A stretch of DNA of 64,000 nucleotides from Raineyella sp044508675 (GCA_044508675.1 JBIQHF010000001.1:296308-360307); one strand, 5' to 3'; positions 17,782 to 26,501 are shown, counted from the stretch's first letter. Numbers and translations are program-made. Notes: generated from the sequence alone by a model not told the origin.

Positions 17782-19364
17782 TTGGCCCGCCCCTTCCGCC
17801 AGCGGATCCCCAGCGGCAGCACACTGGTGGCGAGCGCGATGATCACCGGCACGTGCCCGAACAGGTACCGGGACCGGCCCTGGAACAGCAACATGAACAC
17901 AGTGATCCCGATCAGGTTCCAGACCATCAGATCGATCCCGGCCGCCGCCTCCGGCGACAGCCGGCGCCGCAGGGCGACCAACCCGACGCCGGTCGCCAGC
18001 AGCACCGACAGCCAGAGCGCCTGGGTGAGGTCGACCCGGGTGTACCACAGGTCACCCTGCGGTGCGTTGAACCGCGCCAGCGTCTCGGCGGCCGGGCCGG
18101 TCTGGTAGCGGACCGGCTCCCGGTCCTTCTCGCTCTCGCCGTACACCCAGAACATGCCGTCGCCGTTGTTGAACAGCAACTTGTCGACCTCGAACCGTAC
18201 GGTCCCCCAGAAGCCGCGGTCAGCCAGTTCGCGATCGATGATCTGCCGGCTGATCCTGCTCTGCTCCTCGGTCGGGATGCCCCAGGTCTTCTGGTCGATC
18301 TCGAGGCTGTACCCGCCGTAGGAGAAGACGTCGTCGGTGCCGGGGTGGTAGGTGGTGGTCAGGCCGCCGGCCACGTACGTCAGTGGGGAGGCGGCGTGGT
18401 CGGGGTGCAGCGGCGGCAGCGGGACGACGGTCCTCAACAACGCGGTCGTGCCGTACATCCCGGCCCCGGCGCCGACGCACAGCGCCGCGATCGCAGCCAC
18501 CAGCCGCAGCCGCAGGCCGCGCTGGGTGACCAGCCCGAACCCCAGCACCAGGACCGCGGCGACCAGACCGACGATCGAGGTGGCCTTGACCAGGTAGCCG
18601 ACCCCAAGCACCAGCCCCGCACCGGCCATCAACGCCAGCCCGACCGCCCCACGGCGCCGTACGGCGACCACGAACATCCACACCGCCGTCACCGGCACCC
18701 ACACCCCGACCAGGTCGGTGTACGCCACCGACATCCACGGCGACACCGACACCAACACCAACAGGAGCACCAGGGCGACCACGCCCCACCGCGGCCCACG
18801 ACAGATCGCCACCACCCGGTACACGGCGACCGCCGTCAGCACCATCAGCAGGCCGGCCAGGATCGCGAAGAACGACACGTAGCCCAGGCCGATCCTGGTC
18901 GACCACATCGCTGCGTCCGCCAGGCCGAGCATGACCAGGTTGTTGGGGTAGCGGGAGGGATAGGTGACCTCCCAGGCGGTCCACTGGTCCGGGGGCACGC
19001 CGGCGATCTGCCGGATCACGCCGGCATCCCACCCTGCGTCGTAGGCGCCGTAGAAGCCCACCGTGGCCGCGACGAGCCCGTTGAGCAGTACCAGGGCCAC
19101 GGCGAGCACGATGATGGCCCGGTCCGCGGGCAGCACGCGGCGCAGCCAGGCCGCTCCGGGGCGCGAGCCGAGGACCCACAGGGCCGTGAGCAGGACGACC
19201 AGCGCGGCGACGGTCCCGACCGCGTAGCCGTTCACCGGCATCCGCGGGGCGACCAGGATGGCCGCCACCATCAGCAGCAGGCCCGCCCCGACGACCGTAC
19301 GGAACACTTTCGGCACCGTCCGGCGAGGCTGCGCCGCTGCGGTCAGCGGGTCCTCCTGGGACAT
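17778..19364 (-). CDS. GT-C-like membrane glycosyltransferase, tandem copy 1
   Basis: A 528-residue paralogue and the first gene of the three-gene run, started by ATG 19364 with AGGAGG about 8 bases upstream. It has a 13-residue N-terminal extension (MSQEDPLTAAAQP...) absent in copies 2 and 3. The first outer loop reads GAYDAGWDAGVIR, then TYPSRYPNNLVMLGL. About 10-12 helices follow. The distal two-thirds match copies 2 and 3 exactly by eye. The upstream gap 19365-19487 is shared with a divergent glycosyltransferase and should hold the promoter. Confidence 0.82.
   Translation of the reverse strand: MSQEDPLTAAAQPRRTVPKVFRTVVGAGLLLMVAAILVAPRMPVNGYAVGTVAALVVLLTALWVLGSRPGAAWLRRVLPADRAIIVLAVALVLLNGLVAATVGFYGAYDAGWDAGVIRQIAGVPPDQWTAWEVTYPSRYPNNLVMLGLADAAMWSTRIGLGYVSFFAILAGLLMVLTAVAVYRVVAICRGPRWGVVALVLLLVLVSVSPWMSVAYTDLVGVWVPVTAVWMFVVAVRRRGAVGLALMAGAGLVLGVGYLVKATSIVGLVAAVLVLGFGLVTQRGLRLRLVAAIAALCVGAGAGMYGTTALLRTVVPLPPLHPDHAASPLTYVAGGLTTTYHPGTDDVFSYGGYSLEIDQKTWGIPTEEQSRISRQIIDRELADRGFWGTVRFEVDKLLFNNGDGMFWVYGESEKDREPVRYQTGPAAETLARFNAPQGDLWYTRVDLTQALWLSVLLATGVGLVALRRRLSPEAAAGIDLMVWNLIGITVFMLLFQGRSRYLFGHVPVIIALATSVLPLGIRWRKGRAK
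17835..18765 (-). repeat. Near-identical 0.93-kb block, first copy
   Basis: The right-hand copy of the repeat, in GT-C copy 1. Against the middle copy, identity continues to about 18907; against the left copy it stops at 18765. Confidence 0.88.
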
Positions 19365-19487
19365 GGGCAGCCTCCTGACGGGTGGTCGATCAACCGGAGC
19401 AGCATCTCAGATACCAGTACTGCGGACAGAATCAGCGCTCCACGCTACCCCGCTAACGTTGACTCCAAATCGCCACCGGAGGTCCCG

Positions 19488-20354
19488 ATGTCCCTGCCCA
19501 CTGTCGCCGCCGTCGTGCTGTCCCAGGGCACCCGCCCGGTCGAGCTCGCGAAAGCCCTGGAGACCCTGCTGGCCCAGACCGGGGTGGACCTGGACGTGCT
19601 GGTGGTCGGCAACGGCTGGCGGCCCGAGGGCCTGCCCGACCAGGTCCGTGCGCACCACGAGCCGGAGAACCTCGGCATCCCCGAGGCCCGCAATCTCGGC
19701 GCGCGGCTGGCGTCCGGGGACTACATCCTGTTCTACGACGACGACGCCTGGCTGCCTGCGCCGGACACGCTGGCCCGGCTGGTCGCGACGATGGAGTCCG
19801 ACCCGCATCTGGCGGTCGTCCAGCCCCGCCCCACCGACCCGGACGGCAAGCCCGGCCCGCGCCGCTGGGTCCCGCGCCTCGACCCGGCCAGCGCCGGGGT
19901 CGGCGGGGACATCGTGCAGTTCTGGGAGGGCGTGCACCTGGAGCGCCGGGCCGCGTTCGAGCAGGTCGGCGGCTGGCCCGGACACTTCTTCTACGGCCAC
20001 GAGGGCATCGACCTGGCGATGCGGCTGCTCGATGCCGGCTGGCGATTGACGTACGCGCCTGGCATCATCGTGCACCACCCGGCGCTGCCGGCCAGCCGGC
20101 ACGCGGTGTTCTACCGGATGAACGCCCGCAACCGGGTCTGGGTCGCCCGCCGCAACCTCCCGCACCCGCTCGACTGGGCGTACGTGGCGACCTGGGTGCT
20201 GATCACGCTGGCGCGGATCCGGGACCGGGAGGGGCTGCGGATCTGGTTCGCCGGGCTGCGGGAGGGCTACCGCACCGACCCGGGCGAGCGGCGGCCGATC
20301 AGGTGGCGGACGGCGGCCCGGATGACCCTGCTGGGGCGCCCGCCGATCATCTGA
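19488..20354 (+). CDS. Glycosyltransferase family 2 (cytoplasmic)
   Basis: A 288-residue GT-A enzyme: VAAVVLSQGTRPVEL at the start, VVGNGWRPEG, NLGIPEARNLGA, and the metal motif FYDDDAW near residue 87. The acceptor-side sequence FYGHEGIDLAMRLLDAGW holds the usual ED-like catalytic position. No membrane helices apart from a weakly hydrophobic stretch near residue 235. It resembles rhamnosyl- or galactosyl-type GT2 enzymes of polysaccharide assembly. GGAGG lies 6 bases before ATG 19488. It is divergent from the GT-C triplet, and its stop overlaps the next start (TGATG). Confidence 0.88.
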   Translation: MSLPTVAAVVLSQGTRPVELAKALETLLAQTGVDLDVLVVGNGWRPEGLPDQVRAHHEPENLGIPEARNLGARLASGDYILFYDDDAWLPAPDTLARLVATMESDPHLAVVQPRPTDPDGKPGPRRWVPRLDPASAGVGGDIVQFWEGVHLERRAAFEQVGGWPGHFFYGHEGIDLAMRLLDAGWRLTYAPGIIVHHPALPASRHAVFYRMNARNRVWVARRNLPHPLDWAYVATWVLITLARIRDREGLRIWFAGLREGYRTDPGERRPIRWRTAARMTLLGRPPII

Positions 20355-20833
20355 TGCACTCCCCCGACGAGCCCCTGCCCCTCCCGGAGGACCCCGCCCC
20401 GTCCCCGGACGAGTTCGACCTGGGCAGCGAGGACCTGTCCCGGCGGACCGGACCGCAGGGCGGCGTACGCCCCCGGCCGGGCGCGCCGGTGCGGACCCAC
20501 CTGTCGGACGCCACGGTCGTGACCTGGCGGCCCCCCGACCAGCCCGGGTCGGGCCCCCGGCCGAGCCGTGCGGTGGATGCCGAGTACGCCGACCAGCCGG
20601 TGCCGACCGCCCTGGCCCGGCGCTTCGGGACCATGGACTTCTGGACCCGCTGGACCCGCGCCGAGGTCTGCGCCAAGCTCGCCGGGACACCGATCCTGCT
20701 GTGGCTGGACGCGCACGGACTGCCCGCCGATCCGGCCGCCGGGACCGGATACCGGGTCCACACGCTGGACCTGCGCGGGCCCGATGGCCGCACGGTCCGG
20801 GTCAGCGCGGGCACCGCTAGGCTGGGCCGGTGA
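20354..20833 (+). CDS. Small hypothetical protein
   Basis: A 159-residue protein with an acidic, Pro-rich N-terminal half (MHSPDEPLPLPEDPAPSPDE) and a more ordered C-terminal half containing FGTMDFWTRWTRAEVCAKL and a beta-rich end. No family is recognised. The ATG overlaps the stop of the glycosyltransferase and its own stop overlaps the next GTG, which supports a real gene. The -10-like TAGGCT at 20818 lies within its end. Confidence 0.6.
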   Translation: MHSPDEPLPLPEDPAPSPDEFDLGSEDLSRRTGPQGGVRPRPGAPVRTHLSDATVVTWRPPDQPGSGPRPSRAVDAEYADQPVPTALARRFGTMDFWTRWTRAEVCAKLAGTPILLWLDAHGLPADPAAGTGYRVHTLDLRGPDGRTVRVSAGTARLGR

Positions 20834-21864
20834 ACCGACCCCAGGACCGTGCGCCGGGCGAACGCCCGGTCGCCGTGACGCTGTCCGGGGTCCGGAGCCG
20901 CACCCACCTGGTCCACGCCGCCTCGTACGTACGCCACCTGCTCACCACCCGGCCCGGTCCGGTGGTGGTCCGCAGCCTGGGTACCGGCGGGTTCCTGGGC
21001 CGGACCACGGTCACCGCGGCGGACGTGGTCGAGTTCCTGCCGGCCGATCCGCGGCTGACGGTGCTGCCCGAGGCGGATCCGCGGGCGCTGGCACCGGGGC
21101 ACGGGGTCGACTGGGTCTACCTGGCGGTCGGGGCTCCCGGGATCAAGCCGTGGGCCCGGATGGTGGCCCACCAGCCGCTGCATCGGCCGCACGTGGTGGT
21201 GGTCGACGAGGGGCTGGGCACGTACGGCACCTGGCGGACCCGCCGGGACGCGTGGCAGCGCCAGGGCGGGGGCCCGGTGTGGCCGACCCTCCGCGCCCTG
21301 GCGGTCTCCACCGCCGTGGCCCGCCTCACCGACGAACGCTGGCCGTTGTACCGGCGCGGGGACGGGGCAGGGGCACCGTGGACGGTCCGCCCGGAGGTCG
21401 CCGAGGAGTTCCGCCGGCGCGTCCCGGTCCCGGCGACGAAGGCCGAGCGGGCGGTGTACCTGGCCCAACCGTGGGTGGCGATGGGCGTGCTGCCCGCCGA
21501 GCCCCACCACCGGCACCTGCGCGGGGTCGAGGCGGCCGTCCGTGCCAGTGGGCTGGACTTCGTGATCCGGCCCCACCCTGCCGATCCGGACGGGGCGTAC
21601 GACGGGTTCCCTGTCGCGGTCGGCACCGGGCCGGCGGAGATGGACCCGGAGGTGGTCGGTGCACGGGTCGTGCTGGGCACCACCAGCACCGCGCTGCTGA
21701 ACCTGGCCGCCCTGTACGGCACCCGGGCGGTGCGGGTGCGGCACGAGTCGCTGGCCCACCTGGACGACGAACTCGGCCCTGACCAGCGGTCCCTGCTGGA
21801 GCAGTTCGTGCCGGGCACCGCCACCGGCGCGACCCTGGCCGCGGCGCTGGTCGCCCCCGACTGA
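20830..21864 (+). CDS. Polysialyltransferase-like glycosyltransferase
   Basis: A 344-residue soluble protein. VVVVDEGLGTYGTWRTRR near residue 115, the FVIRPHPADPDG motif near residue 240 and GTTSTALLNLAALYGTRAVRV near residue 282 match the pattern of GT-B enzymes of the polysialyltransferase/LPS sialyltransferase-like group (GT38/GT52), where the HP and S-T motifs bind the CMP-sugar. The donor here is not known. The GTG start overlaps the previous stop; TAGGCT with a 6-base gap (20818-20823) suggests an additional leaderless start. It closes the glycan island. Confidence 0.65.
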   Translation: MNRPQDRAPGERPVAVTLSGVRSRTHLVHAASYVRHLLTTRPGPVVVRSLGTGGFLGRTTVTAADVVEFLPADPRLTVLPEADPRALAPGHGVDWVYLAVGAPGIKPWARMVAHQPLHRPHVVVVDEGLGTYGTWRTRRDAWQRQGGGPVWPTLRALAVSTAVARLTDERWPLYRRGDGAGAPWTVRPEVAEEFRRRVPVPATKAERAVYLAQPWVAMGVLPAEPHHRHLRGVEAAVRASGLDFVIRPHPADPDGAYDGFPVAVGTGPAEMDPEVVGARVVLGTTSTALLNLAALYGTRAVRVRHESLAHLDDELGPDQRSLLEQFVPGTATGATLAAALVAPD

Positions 21865-21914
21865 GTGTGAGGAGCGGGCGGCAGGTCCTCGGGCGTTTCG
21901 GGCCGGGCCGTCGC

Positions 21915-21920
21915 TAGAGT
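21915..21920 (+). promoter_or_regulatory. Candidate -10 box (TAGAGT) for the DUF4282 gene
   Basis: TAGAGT is 36 bases before ATG 21957, with CAGGAG as ribosome binding site at 21945-21950. The same hexamer precedes the ACP operon. Confidence 0.4.
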
Positions 21921-21956
21921 CAGCCGGGAACGATCGCGCGACTTCAGGAGCCACCG

Positions 21957-22754
21957 ATGAGCCAGGACCCCCAGCACTCCGGACCGACCGATCCCCAGGA
22001 CGGCCAGAACCCCACCAGGGAGCCCTCGGCCGAGCAACCCGCCGCCGAGCGGCCACCCGTCGAGGAGCAGCCCACCACCCTGAACCCCGCCACTGCGCCG
22101 GACCAGCCGTACCGTCAGCAGCCGCCCGGTGCGCCCTCGTACGCCCCGTACCCGCCGCCGAGCGGCCCGCCGAGCGGCCCGGCGTACGGCCAGTACCCGC
22201 CCAGTGGTGCGTTCGGCCAGTCCCAGCCCGGTCAGCCGCAGCCCGGTCAGCCGCAGGCGACCCACGCGTACGGCCGGACGGACCAGTACCAGCCCGGCCC
22301 GCCGCAGGGTGCTCGCGCGTACGGCCCTCCCCAGCCTGCCCAGCCCCAGCCCGACCAGCCGCAGGGTGGCTACGGCTACCCGCAGGCCGGCCCTGCACCG
22401 CACCCGGACGAGGACCGCAACGACAACCCGTTCGCCGCGCTGCTGGACCTGAGCTTCACCCACTTCGCCACCCCGGCGCTGATCAAGTTCCTGTACGTCC
22501 TGCTGCTGGTGCTGGGCGTGCTGTGGTGGCTGGTCGGGATCGTCGCCGGCTTCTCCGCCAGCGGCCTCGCCGGTCTGGGTGCCCTGATCGGCGGTGCCAT
22601 CGGCCTGCTGGTGTGGCTGCTCCTGGTGCGGGTGTCGCTGGAGTATGCCCTGTCGATGATCCGGGTCGCCCAGGAGACCCGGATCATCCGGAAGCACCTG
22701 GACGACCTGAGGGCCGAGCGCGACGGCGAGGCCGACCGCGGCGGCACGGACTGA
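21957..22754 (+). CDS. DUF4282-domain membrane protein with a long Pro/Gln-rich N-terminus
   Basis: A 265-residue protein. Residues 1-155 are disordered and rich in Pro, Gln, Gly and Tyr, with repeats such as GQPQP and YGQYPP. FAALLDLSFTHFATPALIKFLY then marks the DUF4282 domain, with two membrane helices and a cytoplasmic tail with EYALSMIRVAQETR. The function is unknown; such proteins are common in actinobacteria. The start has CAGGAG 6 bases upstream. It converges with the E2 gene, with only 9 bases between the stops. Confidence 0.8.
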   Translation: MSQDPQHSGPTDPQDGQNPTREPSAEQPAAERPPVEEQPTTLNPATAPDQPYRQQPPGAPSYAPYPPPSGPPSGPAYGQYPPSGAFGQSQPGQPQPGQPQATHAYGRTDQYQPGPPQGARAYGPPQPAQPQPDQPQGGYGYPQAGPAPHPDEDRNDNPFAALLDLSFTHFATPALIKFLYVLLLVLGVLWWLVGIVAGFSASGLAGLGALIGGAIGLLVWLLLVRVSLEYALSMIRVAQETRIIRKHLDDLRAERDGEADRGGTD

Positions 22755-22763
22755 GCCCGTGGG

Positions 22764-24101
22764 TCAGAACAGCAGGGCCAGCGCAGGGTCGGCCAGCAGT
22801 CGCGCAACGTCGGCGAGGAACCTTGAACCGCCCTCGCCGTCGACCAGCCGGTGGTCGAACGAGACCGCCAGCGTGGTCACCCAGCGCGGCTCGATCCGCT
22901 CCGACGCGCCGGTCCCGACCACCCAGGGGCGGCGGGAGATCGCACCCAGGCACAGGATGCCGGACTCGCCGTTGTTGAGGATCGGGGTGCCGGCGTCGAC
23001 CCCGAACACGCCCACGTTGGTGATCGTGAAGGTGCCACCACGCAGGTCGGCCGGCTGGACGCGCCCCTCGCGGGCCTGCCGGGTCAGTTCGCCGAAGTGG
23101 CCGGCCAGTTCGAGCAGCCCCATCTGGTCGGCACCCTTGATGTTGGGCACCAGCAGGCCGCGCGGGGTGGCCGCGGCGACCCCCAGGTTGACGTCGCCGT
23201 AGTAGATGATCTCCTGCGCGGCCTGGTCCCACCGGGCGTTCAGCTCGGGGTTGGAGCGCAGCGCCAGGCAGGCGGCCTTGGCGACCACGAGCATCGGCGA
23301 GACCCGCACGTCGCGGAACTCCCGGGCGCTCTTCAGCTTCTCGACCAGGTCCATCGTCCCGGTCACGTCGCAGGTCAGCCACTCGGTCACGTGCGGGGCG
23401 GTGAAGACCGATTCGGTCACCGCCTGGGCGGTCGCCTTGCGTACGCCGCGGACCGGCACCCGGCTGTACGTCAGGGTGGGTGGGCCGGCCAGGTCGCCGT
23501 TCTCGGCGGTATCGGCCGCCACGACCACCGGGGAGACCGGCGGCTCGTCGTGCGGGGCGGGGGCCGGGTGTCCCTGCCCGGCCAGCCAGGCGTCCACGTC
23601 GGCGTACGTCACGGTGCCGCCGGGCCCGCTGCCGGGCACCTCGCGGAGCCGTACGCCACGGTCGCGGGCGTACTTGCGGACCGGCGGCTTCGCCATCGCC
23701 GGGCCGGGCTTGCGGGGTCGACGCACGGTGGCGGCGGCCTCCGGGCCGTAGCCGACCAGGTTCGCCGAGGCGGCGGGGGCTGCAGTCTCCTCGGTGGCAG
23801 GCTGCTGCGATGCCGGGGCCTGCTGGTGCTCGCCCTCGGCCGGGCCGAGCTCCCCGTCGGCGCCCTCGCCGTCGTCGATCACGACGATCTCGGCGCCGAC
23901 CTCGACCGTCTGGCCCGGCTCGGCGAGTAGTTCGACGACCCGGCCGGCCCACGGGCTGGGCAGCTCGACCAGGGACTTGCTGGTCTCGATCTCGACGATC
24001 GGGTCGTTCACCTTGACCTCGTCACCGACGCCGACCAGCCAGGTGACGATGTCGGCCTCGGTCAGGCCCTCACCGGGATCGGGGAGCGGGAAGCGCTTCA
24101 T
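22764..24101 (-). CDS. Branched-chain 2-oxoacid dehydrogenase E2 (dihydrolipoamide acyltransferase)
   Basis: A 445-residue enzyme. It has a lipoyl domain with lipoyl-Lys42 in EIETSKSLVEL, an Ala/Glu-rich linker, a peripheral-subunit-binding domain near residue 130-165 (VRKYARDRGV...GSGPGGTVTYADV), a second linker, and the catalytic domain ending with SFDHRLVDGEGG, the His and Asp of acyl transfer. It moves the acyl group from E1 to CoA. The gene is 22 bases downstream of E1-beta in the operon E1-alpha, E1-beta, E2. There is no E3 gene beside it, so the shared lipoamide dehydrogenase is likely elsewhere. Confidence 0.93.
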   Translation of the reverse strand: MKRFPLPDPGEGLTEADIVTWLVGVGDEVKVNDPIVEIETSKSLVELPSPWAGRVVELLAEPGQTVEVGAEIVVIDDGEGADGELGPAEGEHQQAPASQQPATEETAAPAASANLVGYGPEAAATVRRPRKPGPAMAKPPVRKYARDRGVRLREVPGSGPGGTVTYADVDAWLAGQGHPAPAPHDEPPVSPVVVAADTAENGDLAGPPTLTYSRVPVRGVRKATAQAVTESVFTAPHVTEWLTCDVTGTMDLVEKLKSAREFRDVRVSPMLVVAKAACLALRSNPELNARWDQAAQEIIYYGDVNLGVAAATPRGLLVPNIKGADQMGLLELAGHFGELTRQAREGRVQPADLRGGTFTITNVGVFGVDAGTPILNNGESGILCLGAISRRPWVVGTGASERIEPRWVTTLAVSFDHRLVDGEGGSRFLADVARLLADPALALLF

Positions 24102-24123
24102 GGTCTGTCCTTCCGTGGCGGGA

Positions 24124-25191
24124 TCAGTAGTCGAGGGAGCGGTCGACGGCGTCGAGCACCCGGTCCAGGTCGGGCAGGTGGTGGCGTTCCACCTTGCTCG
24201 GAGGATAGGGGACGTCGAAGCCGGTGACCCGGATGACGGGGGCCTCCAGCGACCAGAAGCACTGCTCCTGGACCCGGGCGGCCACCTCGGCGCCCAGACC
24301 GAGGGTCTGCGGGGCCTCGTGCACGATGACCAGGCGGCCGGTGCGCCGCACCGAGGCCTCGACCGGGCCCAGGTCGAGCGGCGACAGCGTCCGCAGGTCG
24401 ATCACCTCGATGCTGGTGCCCTCCTTGGCGGCCGCCTCGGCGGCGTCCAGGCAGGTCGGGACGGTCGATCCGTACGCCACGACGGTCACGTCGGTGCCGG
24501 CCCGGACCACGGCCGACTCCCACAGCCCGCGCGGCGGCGCGGACGGGTCCACCTCGCCCTTCATGTGGTAGCGCCGCTTCGGCTCCAGGAAGATCACCGG
24601 GTCATCGGAGGTGATGGCCTGCTGGATCATCCAGTACGCGTCGTTCGGGGTCGACGGGCTGACCACCTTCAGGCCGGGGGTGTGGACGAAGTAGCTCTCC
24701 ACCGACTCGGCGTGGTGCTCGATGGCGCCGATGCCGCCCTGGTACGGGATCCGTACGACCACAGGCATCCTCACCCGGCCTGCGGTGCGGGAGTGGATGT
24801 GGGCCAGCTGGGTGGTGATCTGGCTGAAGGCCGGGAACACGAAGCCGTCGAACTGGATCTCCAGCACCGGCCGCCAGCCGCGCATGGCCATACCGATCGC
24901 GGTGCCGACGATGCCGGACTCCCCCAGCGGGGTGTCGCGGACCCGGTCCGCCCCGAACTCGTCGAGCAGGCCCTCGGTGATCCGGAACACGCCGCCGAGC
25001 GTGGCGACGTCCTCACCGGAGACGAGGACCTTCTCGTCGGCGGCCATCGCCGCGCGCAGGCCGGCACTGAGCGCCTTGCCGAAGGTCAGGGTGGTCCGTT
25101 CGGCCAGCACCGGGGCCCGGCGGGACTTGTCGACGGTACGGGGCTTCTCCACGGTGCGGGACTCCTCCACGGGGGTGCGGACGGCGCTCAT
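24124..25191 (-). CDS. 2-oxoacid dehydrogenase E1 component, beta subunit
   Basis: A 355-residue protein with a Ser/Lys/Arg-rich leader of about 30 residues, then LTFGKALSAGLRAAMAADEKV. The pyrimidine-side motif VSGEDVATLGGVFRITEG and the C-terminal domain (VIDLRTLSPLD, VIVHEAPQTLG) are standard for pyruvate/branched-chain E1-beta. It forms an alpha2-beta2 heterotetramer with the upstream subunit, whose stop overlaps this ATG (ATGA). The ending RVTGFDVPYPPSKVERHHLPD fits the branched-chain type. Confidence 0.93.
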   Translation of the reverse strand: MSAVRTPVEESRTVEKPRTVDKSRRAPVLAERTTLTFGKALSAGLRAAMAADEKVLVSGEDVATLGGVFRITEGLLDEFGADRVRDTPLGESGIVGTAIGMAMRGWRPVLEIQFDGFVFPAFSQITTQLAHIHSRTAGRVRMPVVVRIPYQGGIGAIEHHAESVESYFVHTPGLKVVSPSTPNDAYWMIQQAITSDDPVIFLEPKRRYHMKGEVDPSAPPRGLWESAVVRAGTDVTVVAYGSTVPTCLDAAEAAAKEGTSIEVIDLRTLSPLDLGPVEASVRRTGRLVIVHEAPQTLGLGAEVAARVQEQCFWSLEAPVIRVTGFDVPYPPSKVERHHLPDLDRVLDAVDRSLDY

Positions 25192-26297
25192 CGGGTCTCC
25201 TCGTCGGCGAAGGATGCGGCGTACGCGCGGTAGGCGGACTGCTGCTCGGCCAGTTCGCCGGTCTGCTCGGCGTAGACCTGGTCGAACCAGTCGGCGAAGT
25301 CCGGCGGGGCCAGCGCCAGGGTGCGGGCCCGCAGGTCGGCGGCGAAGTCATCGGCCTCGGTCTGCAGGTCGGACAGCCAGGCGTGGTCGATCGCGCCGAC
25401 CCGCTGCAGGTAGGTACGGACCCGGTCGATCGGGTCCTTCGCCCGCCACCGGTCCTCCTCGGCGCGGGAGCGGTACTTGGTCGGGTCGTCGGAGGTGGTG
25501 TGCGCACCCATCCGGTAGGTGAACATCTCGATCAGCTGCGGCCCGTCGCCGCGGCGGGCCCGGTCTAGGGCGGACTCGGTGACCGCCTGGACGGCCAGCA
25601 CGTCGTTGCCGTCGACGCGTACGCCGGGGATGCCGAAGCCCTCCCCGCGCAGCGCGAGCGGGACGATGGCCTGGCGGGAGGTGGGCACCGAGATCGCCCA
25701 CTGGTTGTTCGTGATGATGAACACGACCGGTGCCCGGTGGCTGGCCGCCCACACCATGGCCTCGCTGACGTCGCCCTGGGCGCTGGCCCCGTCGCCGAAG
25801 AATGCCAGCACGGCCCCGTCGTCGGGTCCGCCGGTACCGGTCAGTCCCTCCAGCTGCAGGCCCATCGCCCAACCGACGGCGTGCAACGGCTGGGAGCCGA
25901 TCACGATGGCGTAGCGGTTGAACCGGGTGGCGATGGGGTCCCACCCGCCCATGTCGACCCCGCGGAACAGTGACATGACGTCGACCGGGTCGACGCCGCG
26001 GATCATCGCCGCGCCGTGCTCCCGGTAGGAGGGGAAGCACATGTCGGCCGGCTTCATCGCGCGCATCGTGCCGGCCCCGACGGCCTCCTGGCCCATCGTC
26101 GGCGGCCACAGGCCCAGCTGTCCCTGGCGCTGCAGTGCGGTGCCCTCGGTGTCCAGCCGGCGGGTCAGCACCATGTCGCGCAGATGGGTGGCGATGTCCT
26201 CGTCGGTCCCCGCGAACGCATGGTCGGGGTCCTCGACTCGGACGCCATCGGGCCCGAGCAGGCCGATCATCCGCACCCCTGAGCTGCTGCCTGGCAT
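25188..26297 (-). CDS. 2-oxoacid dehydrogenase E1 component, alpha subunit (branched-chain type)
   Basis: A 369-residue protein. The thiamine diphosphate motif runs from FFGDGASAQGD to ITNNQWAIS (GDG...NN), and RMGAHTTSDDPTKYR is the phosphorylation-loop region kept in branched-chain and pyruvate enzymes. It decarboxylates 2-oxoacids (likely from Val, Leu, Ile) and transfers the acyl group to E2. ATG 26297 has AGGAGG 7 bases upstream. The operon promoter lies in 26298-26514, next to an 18-bp inverted repeat that probably controls it. Confidence 0.92.
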   Translation of the reverse strand: MPGSSSGVRMIGLLGPDGVRVEDPDHAFAGTDEDIATHLRDMVLTRRLDTEGTALQRQGQLGLWPPTMGQEAVGAGTMRAMKPADMCFPSYREHGAAMIRGVDPVDVMSLFRGVDMGGWDPIATRFNRYAIVIGSQPLHAVGWAMGLQLEGLTGTGGPDDGAVLAFFGDGASAQGDVSEAMVWAASHRAPVVFIITNNQWAISVPTSRQAIVPLALRGEGFGIPGVRVDGNDVLAVQAVTESALDRARRGDGPQLIEMFTYRMGAHTTSDDPTKYRSRAEEDRWRAKDPIDRVRTYLQRVGAIDHAWLSDLQTEADDFAADLRARTLALAPPDFADWFDQVYAEQTGELAEQQSAYRAYAASFADEETR

Positions 26298-26321
26298 CGG
26301 CGTCCTCCTGGTCGGTCCAGG

Positions 26322-26370
26322 AACCTACGGTCCCGTAGCTTCCGGGCTCGAGGCTACGGGACCGTAGGTT
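26322..26370 (-). promoter_or_regulatory. Double palindrome upstream of the oxoacid dehydrogenase operon
   Basis: Two perfect 18-base arms (26322-26339 and 26353-26370) are separated by 13 bases. Each arm also contains its own palindrome CTACGG-NN-CCGTAG. It begins 25 bases before the E1-alpha start. Likely a pair of operators for a dimeric repressor; as RNA it could also fold into a long hairpin in the leader. Confidence 0.6.
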
Positions 26371-26501
26371 GATCGGTCAGCCGAACCTGCCACAGAACAG
26401 CACGCCGCCAGTTGGGGGATTCCCACAAAGGGCCCGTGGCAATCCCGCGCACGACCGAGGCGACTCCGGGAGACGCCACCGCCTCCATGCGCACCGCCCG
26501 G

